From the NCBI RefSeq assembly GCF_008000995.1, contig NZ_CP042828.1, positions 4,950,882-5,014,881 on the forward strand: a DNA stretch of 64,000 bases, in the 5' to 3' direction. This DNA is from Ruania zhangjianzhongii. GTDB lineage: Bacteria > Actinomycetota > Actinomycetes > Actinomycetales > Beutenbergiaceae. Positions 16,280-25,218 of this stretch are shown here, one piece after another. Position 1 is the first letter of the stretch, and every line of letters begins with the position of its first letter. The position numbers and the translations under genes were made by a program. The notes below the pieces were generated by a model. It did not search any database. It was given only the letters and a program-made list of their open reading frames with translations, and was not told where the DNA came from.

Positions 16280-17565
16280 CGCTCGTCCTCGTGGTTTTCC
16301 TCGTTCTGGTCGCACTGGGGATGCCCATCGCGTTCGCCATCGGTATCTCCGGGTTCTTGTTCTTCCTGGCCGCCGACCTCAGCCTGACCATCCCCGCGCA
16401 GGTCTCGCTCACTCAGACCCAGAACTTCGCGATCCTTGCCATCCCGCTATTCATCCTGGCCGGGAACTGCCTGAACGAGACGGGTCTGACCCGGCGTCTG
16501 CTCGACTTCGCCTCGTCACTCACCGGACATATGCGTGCCGGCCTCGGCCATGTCAACGCGGTGTCCGCCTTCATGATGGGCGGCGTCACCAGCTCGGCGA
16601 TCGGTGACGCCACGATGTTCGGGCGGATACTCGGCCCGGCCATGCGGGAACGGTCCTATGCACCAGGTTTCGCCGCCGGTGTCGTCGGCAGCTCCGCGCT
16701 GATCACCACGATGGTCCCGCCAGGAACCGGCCTGATCCTCTACGGCACCCTCGGCGAGGTCTCGATCGGCAAGCTCTTCGTTGCCGGAATCGTCCCGGGC
16801 GCCGTCATGACCCTGCTGATCATGGGGGCGGTCGGGTTCACGGCACGGCGGCAGAACCTCCCGCGGGAGAGGCCCACCCGGGGCACCCCCACCGAGGTGC
16901 TGCGCACCGGACTGTCATCTATCTGGGCCTTGCTGTTCCCCGTCATCCTGATCGTCGGCCTGCGCTTCGGCGTCTTCACTCCCTCGGAAGCCGGAGCGTT
17001 CGCGGTCGCGTATGCGCTGGTGGTGGGACTGGTGGTCTACCGCGAGATCAGCTGGCGGAAGTTTCGGCTGGCGTTGAGCAACACTATCGACGACGTCGGC
17101 ATGATCATGCTGCTGATCGTCCTCTCCGGCGGCTGGGGATACGCCCTCAGCTGGGACCGGGTGCCGCAGACGATCATGGAAGTGCTCACCGGCATCTCGG
17201 AGAACCCGACTGTCATCATGGCGATCATTGTCATCGCGCTGCTGGTGGCAGGCATGTTCATGGACTCGACAGTGCTGATCCTTCTCCTGACGACGATGCT
17301 CGTCCCGGTGGCGGAGATGGCCGGTATCGACCCGATCCACTTCGGCATCGTCATGATTCTCACGCTGACACTCGGCCTGCTCACCCCGCCTGTCGGCATC
17401 GTCATGCTGATCACCGTGCAGATGTTTCGCACGGATGTGGGCACCTACCTCCGTCAGTCCGTCTACCTCTGGCTCGCACTGGCGCTACTGGTGGTGCTGG
17501 TCATCTTCGTACCGCAGACAGTGACCTGGCTGCCCGACCTCATCTATCGACCTGCAGGGAGCTGA
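16276..17565 (+). CDS. dctM: TRAP transporter large membrane subunit (DctM family)
   Basis: A 429-residue, about 12-helix transporter subunit. It shows ALGMPIAFAIGISGFLFF at the start, the AIPLFILAGNCLNETGLTRR re-entrant loop, GGVTSSAIGDATMFGRILGP and the C-terminal HFGIVMILTLTLGLLTPPVGIVM, all DctM hallmarks (longer runs abbreviated). It drives sodium-coupled uptake of the solute caught by DctP. The start at 16276 is set by the ATGA overlap with dctQ; the frame is open upstream to 15697 only as a shadow. Confidence 0.93.
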   Translation: MTLVLVVFLVLVALGMPIAFAIGISGFLFFLAADLSLTIPAQVSLTQTQNFAILAIPLFILAGNCLNETGLTRRLLDFASSLTGHMRAGLGHVNAVSAFMMGGVTSSAIGDATMFGRILGPAMRERSYAPGFAAGVVGSSALITTMVPPGTGLILYGTLGEVSIGKLFVAGIVPGAVMTLLIMGAVGFTARRQNLPRERPTRGTPTEVLRTGLSSIWALLFPVILIVGLRFGVFTPSEAGAFAVAYALVVGLVVYREISWRKFRLALSNTIDDVGMIMLLIVLSGGWGYALSWDRVPQTIMEVLTGISENPTVIMAIIVIALLVAGMFMDSTVLILLLTTMLVPVAEMAGIDPIHFGIVMILTLTLGLLTPPVGIVMLITVQMFRTDVGTYLRQSVYLWLALALLVVLVIFVPQTVTWLPDLIYRPAGS

Positions 17566-17567
17566 GC

Positions 17568-18326
17568 GTGGACTTCAATGGTCAGACCGTGCTCGTCACG
17601 GGTGCCGGCGCCGGCATCGGCCGCGCAACCGCGGAGAGGTTCGCTGCCCACGGGGCGAACGTCGTGGTCAACGCGACGGCGGGCTCCGTGCGCGGACGTG
17701 AGACGGTGGATCGGATCCTCGCCACGGGTGGCAGCGCGACGCTCGCCACGGGAAACGTCGAGGACGAGGCGACCTGCCAGGCGATCGTCGAGGAGGGGCT
17801 GTCGGCCTTCGGTCGCCTGGACGTCCTCGTGAACAACGCTGGTCTCGTTGTTGCCGGTACGGTCGAGACTACGCAGCCGTCGGACATGGACAAGATGCTC
17901 GATGTCAACATCAAGGGAACGATCCTGATGGCTCGCGCTGCGTTGCCCGCGCTGCGGCGAAGTGGTGGAACCATCGTCAACCTCGGCTCGGTCGCCGCTC
18001 TCAAGGGCCACCTGGACCGCGCCGTCTACGCCGCCTCGAAGGGAGCGATCGTCGCTCTGACGAAGTCCATGGCCACCGACCACATCGCCGAAGGGGTGCG
18101 GGTGAACTGTGTCTGCCCGGGCACTACCCGCACACCGGCGCTCGAACAGAAGATCCGCGCCGCCGGCGACCCGCAGGCGATGGCGGCACGTCTGGAGCAG
18201 CGCCAGCCGCTGGGCCGGCTCGCCACCCCGGAGGAGATCGCGGCTGCGGTCACCTACGCGGCTTCGCGCGAGGCCACATTCATGGTCGGTTCGGTCCTCG
18301 TGATCGACGGCGGGATGAGCATGTGA
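17568..18326 (+). CDS. SDR-family oxidoreductase linked to the TRAP operon
   Basis: A 252-residue classical short-chain dehydrogenase. The cofactor motif TGAGAGIG (residues 11-18), the NNAG box, the catalytic Ser in NLGSVAAL, the YAASK pair and the C-terminal VIDGGMSM are all in place. The GTG start lies two bases after the dctM stop, so it is the last gene of the GntR-linked TRAP operon. It most likely oxidises or reduces the imported hydroxy acid or sugar acid with NAD(P). Substrate cannot be told. Confidence 0.9.
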   Translation: MDFNGQTVLVTGAGAGIGRATAERFAAHGANVVVNATAGSVRGRETVDRILATGGSATLATGNVEDEATCQAIVEEGLSAFGRLDVLVNNAGLVVAGTVETTQPSDMDKMLDVNIKGTILMARAALPALRRSGGTIVNLGSVAALKGHLDRAVYAASKGAIVALTKSMATDHIAEGVRVNCVCPGTTRTPALEQKIRAAGDPQAMAARLEQRQPLGRLATPEEIAAAVTYAASREATFMVGSVLVIDGGMSM

Positions 18327-18421
18327 CGGACTCCGGTGGCAGGGACACACGTTGATGAGCACCTCATGTGCGCCGGTCCAGGCATAGGCGGCCAAGGATG
18401 ACGCCTCGGTACCCTTCGGAT

Positions 18422-19891
18422 ATGAGCCCTCCCCCGGCCGACGTCGCCCTGATCGGCGCCGGCATCATGAGTGCGACGCTGGGCGCGCTGATTCAGCGCC
18501 TCGAGCCGGACTGGTCGGTCGAGATCTTCGAGTCGCTCGACGAGGTAGCCCTGGAGAGCTCCAACGCCTGGCACAACGCGGGCACCGGCCACGCCGGCTT
18601 CTGCGAGCTCGACTACGCCGTGCCGCGGCCGAACGGCACCCTGGACGTGTCCACGTCGATCGCGACCGGCGAGCAGTTCCACATCACCCGCCAGTTCTGG
18701 TCCGCACTGCTGGCCAGCGGTGAACTCCCGACGGCGTCACGCTTCGTGCAACCGATGCCGCACCTGGCGTTCGTGGCCGGGGCGGAGAATGTCGCGTTCC
18801 TGCGGCAGTGGTACGACACGCTCCGGAGGGAGCCGCTGTTCGCCGGTATGCGCTACAGCGACGATTCCGGGCAGATCGGTGAGTGGTCCCGCGCCCTGGT
18901 GGATGGCCGGGAGTCGGAGCAGCCGATCGCCGCCACCTATGAGGCGTCCGGCACCGACGTCGACTACGGCGCGATGGCTCGCGCACTCATCGACGCCCAG
19001 GTCGCCCGCGGTGTACAGCTGCATCTGCGCCACCGGGTCACCGATCTGGAGCAGGACGGCGACGGCTGGCGGATCACCCACCGCTCCCCGGCCGGGACTC
19101 GCACCAGTCGGGCCCGGTTCGTGTTCGTCGGCGCCGGTGGCGGATCGCTGCAGCTGCTGCAGCGTTCGGGGATCCCGGAGGCGGACGGCTACGCCGGCTT
19201 CCCGGTGAGCGGCAAGTTTCTGCGCACCCGCACTCGGGAGGTGGTCGCGACCCACCGAGTGAAGGCCTACGGCCGGGCCGAGCAAGGGGTCCCCGGTATG
19301 GGTGCCCCGCATCTGGACCACCGCACGGTCGACGGCGAGGGCTCGGTGCTCTTCGGGCCTTTCGCGGGTTTCGATCCGCGATTCCTCAAGGCCGGGTCGC
19401 GGCTCGATCTGCTGCGCACCGTCCGGCCCGGGAACATCGGCGCCATGCTGCACGTGGCCAAGGACAACGTCGACCTGCTGACCTACCTGATCCGGGAGAT
19501 CACCGCCTCCCACGGCAAGCAGATGCGGGCGCTGCGCAAGCTCATGCCCACCGCCGACGACGGCGACTGGGAGCTGATCACCGCCGGGCAACGGGTGCAG
19601 GTGATCGGCAAGGACGCGAATGGCCGTGGCCGGCTGCAGTTCGGCACCGAGCTGGTGACCTCCCCCGGGAACAGGCTCGCCGGCCTGCTCGGCGCCTCAC
19701 CGGGCGCGTCCACAGCGGTGCCGGTGATGATTCGGCTGCTACAGGAGGCGTTCCCGGATCGCTATCCGGGCTGGGCCGATCCGCTGCGCGAGCTGGTGCC
19801 CTCCCTCGGCCGGACGATGAACACCGACGCAGAGTGGGCGCTGGATATCCGTCGGGAGACGGCGGCGGCGCTCGGACTGGACGGCGTGTAG
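18422..19891 (+). CDS. mqo: Malate:quinone oxidoreductase
   Basis: A 489-residue membrane-associated FAD enzyme that oxidises malate to oxaloacetate and passes electrons to the quinone pool, replacing or complementing malate dehydrogenase. The FAD motif DVALIGAGIMSATLGALI opens the protein; NAWHNAGTGHAGFCELDY, FVFVGAGGGSLQLLQ, GFPVSGKF and LFGPFAGFDPRFLK are characteristic of Mqo. The start at 18422 is supported by TACCCT at 18410-18415, leaving 6 nt, which suggests leaderless translation; the upstream in-frame ATGs add no conserved sequence. A strong hairpin follows the stop. Confidence 0.95.
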   Translation: MSPPPADVALIGAGIMSATLGALIQRLEPDWSVEIFESLDEVALESSNAWHNAGTGHAGFCELDYAVPRPNGTLDVSTSIATGEQFHITRQFWSALLASGELPTASRFVQPMPHLAFVAGAENVAFLRQWYDTLRREPLFAGMRYSDDSGQIGEWSRALVDGRESEQPIAATYEASGTDVDYGAMARALIDAQVARGVQLHLRHRVTDLEQDGDGWRITHRSPAGTRTSRARFVFVGAGGGSLQLLQRSGIPEADGYAGFPVSGKFLRTRTREVVATHRVKAYGRAEQGVPGMGAPHLDHRTVDGEGSVLFGPFAGFDPRFLKAGSRLDLLRTVRPGNIGAMLHVAKDNVDLLTYLIREITASHGKQMRALRKLMPTADDGDWELITAGQRVQVIGKDANGRGRLQFGTELVTSPGNRLAGLLGASPGASTAVPVMIRLLQEAFPDRYPGWADPLRELVPSLGRTMNTDAEWALDIRRETAAALGLDGV

Positions 19892-19898
19892 CGACGAC

Positions 19899-19927
19899 GG
19901 GCGGAGCTTGGCGATACGGCTCCGCCC
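19899..19927. terminator. Hairpin after mqo, likely bidirectional terminator
   Basis: GGGCGGAGC (19899-19907) pairs perfectly with GCTCCGCCC (19919-19927) across an 11-nt loop, beginning 8 nt after the mqo stop. There is no T run, which is common for hairpin terminators in high-GC actinobacteria. The GH2 gene converges from the right and ends 27 bp further on, so the hairpin may serve both. Confidence 0.7.
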
Positions 19928-19953
19928 CCGCCTCGGGCTTGGTGGCCTCCGGC

Positions 19954-22900
19954 TCACCCATCGGGATCTACGCTGCGACCTTCGATACCGGCGATCACGT
20001 GCTGGTCGCCGTCGCCACGCATGCCGGCCGCGTAGTGCCAGCCGTCGAGCGCACCTGGTGCGGTGAGGTTGGCGTCCTCGGGTAGCGCGGCCGTGCGTAC
20101 CTTGGTCCACCCGAGGCCGTAATCGAACCAGACCTGGACCTCGTCGCCCGCGAGCACCACAGCCCATCGATCGCCCGCCTGCAGCGGTGTCAGGTTGTTT
20201 CTGCAGCACGAGTTCGAGAACTGGCCGTCCAGCCGGAAGTCCAGGCCGACCTGACCCTTCGTCGAGGTCCACGCGACGATGTAGTTGTCCGCGTCCTGGA
20301 CGTAACCGGCAAACATCGCGTTCTGGCCGGTGGTGTTCCCCGCCCAACTTTCGTGGTCCACGAGCACCACGGCCTGGGCAGAGTCGGGACCGCTCTCGTG
20401 CGTCACGAAGCCGAAGTACTTGTCGCTGCCGCCGCCGACCAGCGCACCGTCACCGATGGTGATCTCCGGCAACTCCTCTTGCGCGTTGGGCTGCACCAGC
20501 TCGTACTCCGCACTCGTGTCGGTCGTGAAGCCATCATCGACTCCGACGGCGGGATAAGCCTCCGGCTCGAACGGCACCCGGGAGGTGGCGATCGCCTGGA
20601 TCGCGCGCTCTCCCCAGGTCACCGTCGCAGTGAAATCGGCCTCGGTGTGCAGGTCCACCGGTTGGTCGGTTGCGACATCGAAGGCGACATGCCGACCCTC
20701 GCCGGGCTCGAGCGTGACCGTCGTGGCGTCCACAGCCTCCGTCGTCCAGTCCCGCGGCGGTGACAACCGGACCTGAGCGTCTGTCACAGTCTCAGCCGTG
20801 TCGTTCACGACGGCGACGACGACCTGACCGGTGCCGTCCGCGCCCGAGATCTCCGCGCCGACCTGGTAGACCGACAGTCGGTCGTCGACCGCGCTGGGCT
20901 CGGGCCGCGTGTCCGGGATCTCGATGTCGCCGGGCTCCAACCGCGGCGGGTCCCCGTAGAAGCCCGACCGCTCGCCGAACAACGACAACCCGCCACCGCT
21001 GGAGGTCAGGCGCACCGTCGCCGTGTCACCGTCGAGCTCGCTGACGTCGACCGGTACGGCGATCCGGTAGCCGTAGTTGGCGCCGTGGTCACCCACGGAG
21101 TCCCGGCTCCTGCCCGCGAGGGCGAGCGGTGAATACGGATCGTCCGGAAGCACCTCCGCGGCCTGCTCCGTGCCGTTCACCTCGACGCTCAGCTGCGTGG
21201 GGTAGCGGCGCGCGGCGCTGGCATGCACGGTGTCGTACCAGCCGTCCGGTAGCGCCGCTGCGACCTCGAGAACGAGGGTGGCCTGCTCGTGCTCTTCCAC
21301 GCCCTCGGGCAGAGACATCTCGTACTCGAAGTGCCCGCGACCGTAGCCAGTGACCGAGTCGGAACCGTCCGCGTCCGACACCTCGGTGCCCCCCGACCAG
21401 TCATAGTCGGTGGGCGCCAGCGGCGAGAACACACCTGGGTCCTCGTTCGGGACGTCGTAGGTCAGGTAGTTCTCAGCCACGGTCTCGCCGTCGATATCGA
21501 TCCAGAACCACAGGTAGCCACTGCGCAGTTCCTCCGGGGCCTGCACCTCGACGGTGCCGACGTCGGTCACCGTGTACCGCTCGGGCGAGATCTGCAGCGA
21601 CCCCTCCGCAGCGTTGCCGACCCAGTCGCCGCCGGCGTCATGGCCTCCAATGCGCCAGTTCAGCGTGGCGCCCTGCAATTCGTAGTCACTGAAGTGCGAG
21701 ATGTTGATCGGAGCGGAGATCGTCTCGCCTGCCTCAACCGTCCGCGTGGACTCGCCGACGATCGCGATCGCGTCGTCGGCCTGCAGCATCCCCACGATGC
21801 GCGGGTTACCGTCGTGGTCGAGGTACGGCGGCACGTTGGGTTGCCGGTCGAAGGTGAGCGGGGTGTTCTCCTCGTGCTCCTGATCAGTCAGCTGGACAGC
21901 GACGTAACCGTTCAGACGTTCATAGCTACGGAACGTGCTCATGATGTGCTGGAACCTGCCCAGCCCGAGCGTGAACTCGGAGTTCAGCCACGGCTGTCCG
22001 CTCTGAGCACCGTTGTTGAAGTTCCACGTCGAGCCTGGGTACACCTGGTCGCCGAAGCGGTCGAGCAGGTTCTTCCACTGCTCGTAGGTGTTCAGGTAGA
22101 AGTGGAAGTCGTTGAGGTCGGTGTCTGCGACGTGCCCGTTCTGGCAGCAGGCGGAGTTGTCGACCACCAGGCGTGAGGGGTCGAGTTCGCGGGTGCGCTC
22201 CACCATGGACGCCACGTAGTCCCACGAATCCTCTGGAATCGGCTGGTTCCACGGGTCGTCGCTGATGCCCCACGCCTCGTTGAACATCGTCCAGATCACG
22301 ATCGAGGGGTGGTTGTAGTCGCGCTCGATGGTGTTCGTGAGCATCTCCTCGAACAGCACTTCGGCCTCGGGGTCACCTGCCGACAGCCACCCCGCGTTCG
22401 GCAGGTCCTGCCAGACCATCAGACCAAGTTGGTCCGCCAGGTGGTAGTAGGCCGGCTCGTTGACCTTCAGGTGCGTGCGGATGACGTTGTAGCCCTGCTC
22501 CTTGGCCGCCAGCAGGTCGTAGCGGATCGACCCGCGGCCAGGCTCCTCCTCGGTGCCGGTCTGCAGGTCCGGACCGGCCGTCACGCCGGTGTAGGTGTAG
22601 ACGCCCCACGGGTTGTACCCCTGGTCCAGCACACCGCGCACGTAGATCGGGCGGTTGTTCAGGTGGATGTACTGATACTCCCCCTCCTGACCGGGGGCCC
22701 AGTCCCGTTCGATGCTGCGCATCCCGAAGGAGGTGCGGACCCCGTCCTGGTCCAGCAACCGGAAGTCCGCGGTGTAGAGCGCTGGATCGTCGGGCTCCCA
22801 CAGGTGCGCATCCTCGATCGGCACCCGGACGCTGCCCCGACCGTCCTCGAGCTGGACCCTTGCCCGGGAGTGCACCACCTCGCCGTCCGGGTCAGTGATC

Positions 22901-24018
22901 GTCACGAGCACGGGTGGCCGTCCGCGGACGTCCTCGGCGGCCACGTCAATCGTCACGAACGCTTCCGACGGCGTACGCGAGTCTCCCTCGAAGGTCAGCT
23001 CGGGGGTGATGTGGGTCTGGGTCAGGCGAGCATCGCCATAGGGCTCGATCCATACCGACTGCCAAATCCCGCCGATGTCGGTGAACCATCCGGTCTCGCC
23101 GTCATCGCGGGGCTGGCCGGTCTGCTTGCCTTGGGGGAATGGGCTCTCTGGCGTGGTCGGCGGAGCGACCACGCGGAGAGCGACAGTGTGGGTGGATCCG
23201 GGCTCGAGCCGTCCGAGGTCGACGGAGATCTCGGTGTTGCCGTCGCCGGTGTAGGGCAGCACCTCGTTGCCGTCCAACCAGATGCCGGCACCCCAGTCGG
23301 CCGCATTGATGCGCAGCCGGGTGCGGTCGGCGCCGAAGTCCTCCGGGACCGTGAAGGAGCGCTGGTACCAGACGGTGCCGCGGTAAGTGTTGTGATAGCT
23401 GCGGAAGATCTCGTTGGTGGCGAGGCTCTCCTCGCCCCAAGCGGCGAGCGACTGGTACCCGAACGGCACCCGGATCGCGTGACTCAGCGGGTGCTCGGGG
23501 TCGAACCAGCCCTCCTGCACACCCACGTCCTCCGGGTCGAAGTCGAAGGACCAGGTGCCGTCGAGGCTGAGCCAGCGGTCGTCGGTGAAGGGACGGCGGT
23601 CCGCGTCCGGCCGCGGGTACTCACCGCGGGCGGGGTCGGTGTCGGCACTCAGCTCGAGCACGATCTCGTCCTCGACCGCTGTCGAGCTGAATGCGTACCC
23701 TTCCATTCCCGCGACGACAAGGGCGCTGCTCTCGGGCACGTCCGGCAGCTCGAAGCTGCCGTCCGCAGCCGTCAGCGTCGAGATGCCGGTGCGAGAGGCG
23801 TGCACTGTCGCCCCGGCGAGCCCACTGCCGTCCTCGGCGTCGAGAACCATCCCGGTCACGGTGGTTGTCGTGCCACCTTCCGGATCGGGCATCGGATCCG
23901 GTGGCGGGATGGCCGCACTGGGGGTGCTGGTGAGCGCGAGGCTCAGGGTGACTATGACCGCGGCGAAGGCGGCGATCAGCTTCGAGTTCCGGCGTCCGTT
24001 GACGGAATGCGTGTGCAT
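19954..24018 (-). CDS. Secreted glycoside hydrolase family 2 enzyme, multidomain
   Basis: A 1354-residue exported enzyme. The start MHTHSVNG at 24018 gives a signal peptide ending near STPSAA. Next comes a CnaB/carboxypeptidase-regulatory-like domain (residues about 50-110), the GH2 sugar-binding domain (LDGTWSFDFDPEDV to RLRINAADWGAGIWLDG), an Ig-like domain, and the TIM barrel. The acid/base Glu is in MFNEAWG (Glu581) and the nucleophile Glu in LNSEFT (Glu681). The long C-terminal part has several beta domains, the last resembling a LamG-type module (KGQVGLDFRLDGQF, SCCRNNLTPLQAGDRW). Activity may be beta-galactosidase, beta-glucuronidase or a pectin side-chain hydrolase. It is divergent from a LacI regulator and near a GH28 gene. 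Confidence 0.9.
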   Translation of the reverse strand: MHTHSVNGRRNSKLIAAFAAVIVTLSLALTSTPSAAIPPPDPMPDPEGGTTTTVTGMVLDAEDGSGLAGATVHASRTGISTLTAADGSFELPDVPESSALVVAGMEGYAFSSTAVEDEIVLELSADTDPARGEYPRPDADRRPFTDDRWLSLDGTWSFDFDPEDVGVQEGWFDPEHPLSHAIRVPFGYQSLAAWGEESLATNEIFRSYHNTYRGTVWYQRSFTVPEDFGADRTRLRINAADWGAGIWLDGNEVLPYTGDGNTEISVDLGRLEPGSTHTVALRVVAPPTTPESPFPQGKQTGQPRDDGETGWFTDIGGIWQSVWIEPYGDARLTQTHITPELTFEGDSRTPSEAFVTIDVAAEDVRGRPPVLVTITDPDGEVVHSRARVQLEDGRGSVRVPIEDAHLWEPDDPALYTADFRLLDQDGVRTSFGMRSIERDWAPGQEGEYQYIHLNNRPIYVRGVLDQGYNPWGVYTYTGVTAGPDLQTGTEEEPGRGSIRYDLLAAKEQGYNVIRTHLKVNEPAYYHLADQLGLMVWQDLPNAGWLSAGDPEAEVLFEEMLTNTIERDYNHPSIVIWTMFNEAWGISDDPWNQPIPEDSWDYVASMVERTRELDPSRLVVDNSACCQNGHVADTDLNDFHFYLNTYEQWKNLLDRFGDQVYPGSTWNFNNGAQSGQPWLNSEFTLGLGRFQHIMSTFRSYERLNGYVAVQLTDQEHEENTPLTFDRQPNVPPYLDHDGNPRIVGMLQADDAIAIVGESTRTVEAGETISAPINISHFSDYELQGATLNWRIGGHDAGGDWVGNAAEGSLQISPERYTVTDVGTVEVQAPEELRSGYLWFWIDIDGETVAENYLTYDVPNEDPGVFSPLAPTDYDWSGGTEVSDADGSDSVTGYGRGHFEYEMSLPEGVEEHEQATLVLEVAAALPDGWYDTVHASAARRYPTQLSVEVNGTEQAAEVLPDDPYSPLALAGRSRDSVGDHGANYGYRIAVPVDVSELDGDTATVRLTSSGGGLSLFGERSGFYGDPPRLEPGDIEIPDTRPEPSAVDDRLSVYQVGAEISGADGTGQVVVAVVNDTAETVTDAQVRLSPPRDWTTEAVDATTVTLEPGEGRHVAFDVATDQPVDLHTEADFTATVTWGERAIQAIATSRVPFEPEAYPAVGVDDGFTTDTSAEYELVQPNAQEELPEITIGDGALVGGGSDKYFGFVTHESGPDSAQAVVLVDHESWAGNTTGQNAMFAGYVQDADNYIVAWTSTKGQVGLDFRLDGQFSNSCCRNNLTPLQAGDRWAVVLAGDEVQVWFDYGLGWTKVRTAALPEDANLTAPGALDGWHYAAGMRGDGDQHVIAGIEGRSVDPDG

Positions 24019-24030
24019 GGGCGTCGACGC

Positions 24031-24148
24031 TAGCAACGCAAGTCCCAGATCGCAAGCATCGATTTTTTCGTTGTACGTCCCGGCTTGGAACCTTCTATCG
24101 TTGCTATATCAACGCTTGTGGGCATTAACCCGTGAAGTACGTACAACG
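24031..24148. promoter_or_regulatory. Candidate LacI operator cluster between GH2 and LacI genes
   Basis: The half-site CAACG/CGTTG recurs here. CGTTG-CTATAT-CAACG forms an inverted repeat at 24099-24114. A 10-bp sequence appears as CGTTGTACGT (24069-24078) and inverted as ACGTACAACG (24139-24148), 60 bp apart. A further CAACG is at 24034-24038, just behind the GH2 -10-like TAGCGT (24027-24032). The layout suits a LacI protein binding several sites and controlling both divergent promoters. Confidence 0.5.
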
Positions 24149-24188
24149 TTACGCAACTTCTGGTTCGCCGGGGTGGAACAATGAGGCG

Positions 24189-25202
24189 GTGAGATCGTCA
24201 AGGCCGTCGCAGATCGGCGTGCGAGAGGTCGCGAACCTGGCCCGCGTATCGCCGACCACCGTGTCGAACGTGCTCTCCGGGAACCGGCCGGTGAGCGCGA
24301 TCACGAAGGATCGCGTCCAGTGGGCTATCGAGGAGCTCGACTACCGCCCCAACCACTCCGCCCGCAACCTGCGGCTGCAGCGGTCGGGAATCATCGCCCT
24401 CGCGCTTCCTGAGGTGCGTGTGCCCTACTTTGCCGAGCTCGTGCACGACCTCGCCCGGGCCGCGCGTGACCGCGGCTATCGGGTGCTGGTCGAGCAGACG
24501 GAGGGCCACACGGAGTCGGAGAACGCCGTCATGCACGGACTAGATCGCGGCATGGTGGATGGCATCATCTTCAGCCCGCTCGGGATCACGCGCGAGACCT
24601 TCGAGCGACGCCGGGGCAGCACACCGATCGTGCTGCTCGGAGAGCGCATCCTTGGCGCCGACGTCGACTACGTCGGGACCGACAACGTGGCCGCGGCCGC
24701 GGATGCAACGACCCACCTGGTGGCACGCGGACGCCGGCGCATCGCCGCGATCGGAGACCAACGCGGCACCGGTGGTACCGGACCGCAGCGCACCCGCGGC
24801 TACCGCCGAGCGCTGCGGCAAGCGGGGATCCGCTACGACGCCCGGCTCGTGGTCCGCACGAGTACCTATCACCACCGCGACGGTGCGAAGGCGATGGCCG
24901 AGCTGCTGGACCGCGGTGTCGAACTCGACGCTGTCTACTGCTACACCGATCTGCTCGCCATCGGCGCGATGCACACGCTGCGCTCGCGGGGTCTGCGGAT
25001 CCCGGACGACGTCGCCGTCATCGGCGCCGACAATATTGACGAGGGCCGCTACGCCGCTCCCCCGCTGACCACGGTGACCCCGGACAAAGCGGCGATCACG
25101 ACCTCAGCCCTCGACCTCCTGATACGGAGGATCTCCGATCCCGAGGCACCGGTGAGCCAGGTGCTCGTCCCGCACACGATCGAGGTTCGCGACAGCACCT
25201 GA
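24189..25202 (+). CDS. LacI-family transcriptional regulator
   Basis: A 337-residue repressor with an N-terminal helix-turn-helix (VREVANLARVSPTTVSNVLSG) and hinge helix (YRPNHSARNLRLQRSG), followed by a periplasmic-binding-like sensor domain (ALALPEVRVPYFAELVHDLA, GMVDGIIFSPLG, YVGTDNVAAA, AVIGADNIDEG; each abbreviated). The frame is open from a GTG at 24132, but the GTG at 24189 (VRSSRPSQIG) gives the family length and leaves the 24139-24148 inverted-repeat arm outside the gene. It is divergent from the GH2 gene and ends 16 bp from the GH28 gene end. It presumably responds to an oligosaccharide released by these enzymes. Confidence 0.88.
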   Translation: MRSSRPSQIGVREVANLARVSPTTVSNVLSGNRPVSAITKDRVQWAIEELDYRPNHSARNLRLQRSGIIALALPEVRVPYFAELVHDLARAARDRGYRVLVEQTEGHTESENAVMHGLDRGMVDGIIFSPLGITRETFERRRGSTPIVLLGERILGADVDYVGTDNVAAAADATTHLVARGRRRIAAIGDQRGTGGTGPQRTRGYRRALRQAGIRYDARLVVRTSTYHHRDGAKAMAELLDRGVELDAVYCYTDLLAIGAMHTLRSRGLRIPDDVAVIGADNIDEGRYAAPPLTTVTPDKAAITTSALDLLIRRISDPEAPVSQVLVPHTIEVRDST

Positions 25203-25218
25203 GCACGGCGGCGCTGAG

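Noticed and set aside
22309-24033. 574-codon plus-strand frame over the GH2 gene
   Set aside because: Antisense shadow with no domain; the opposite strand encodes a complete GH2 enzyme.
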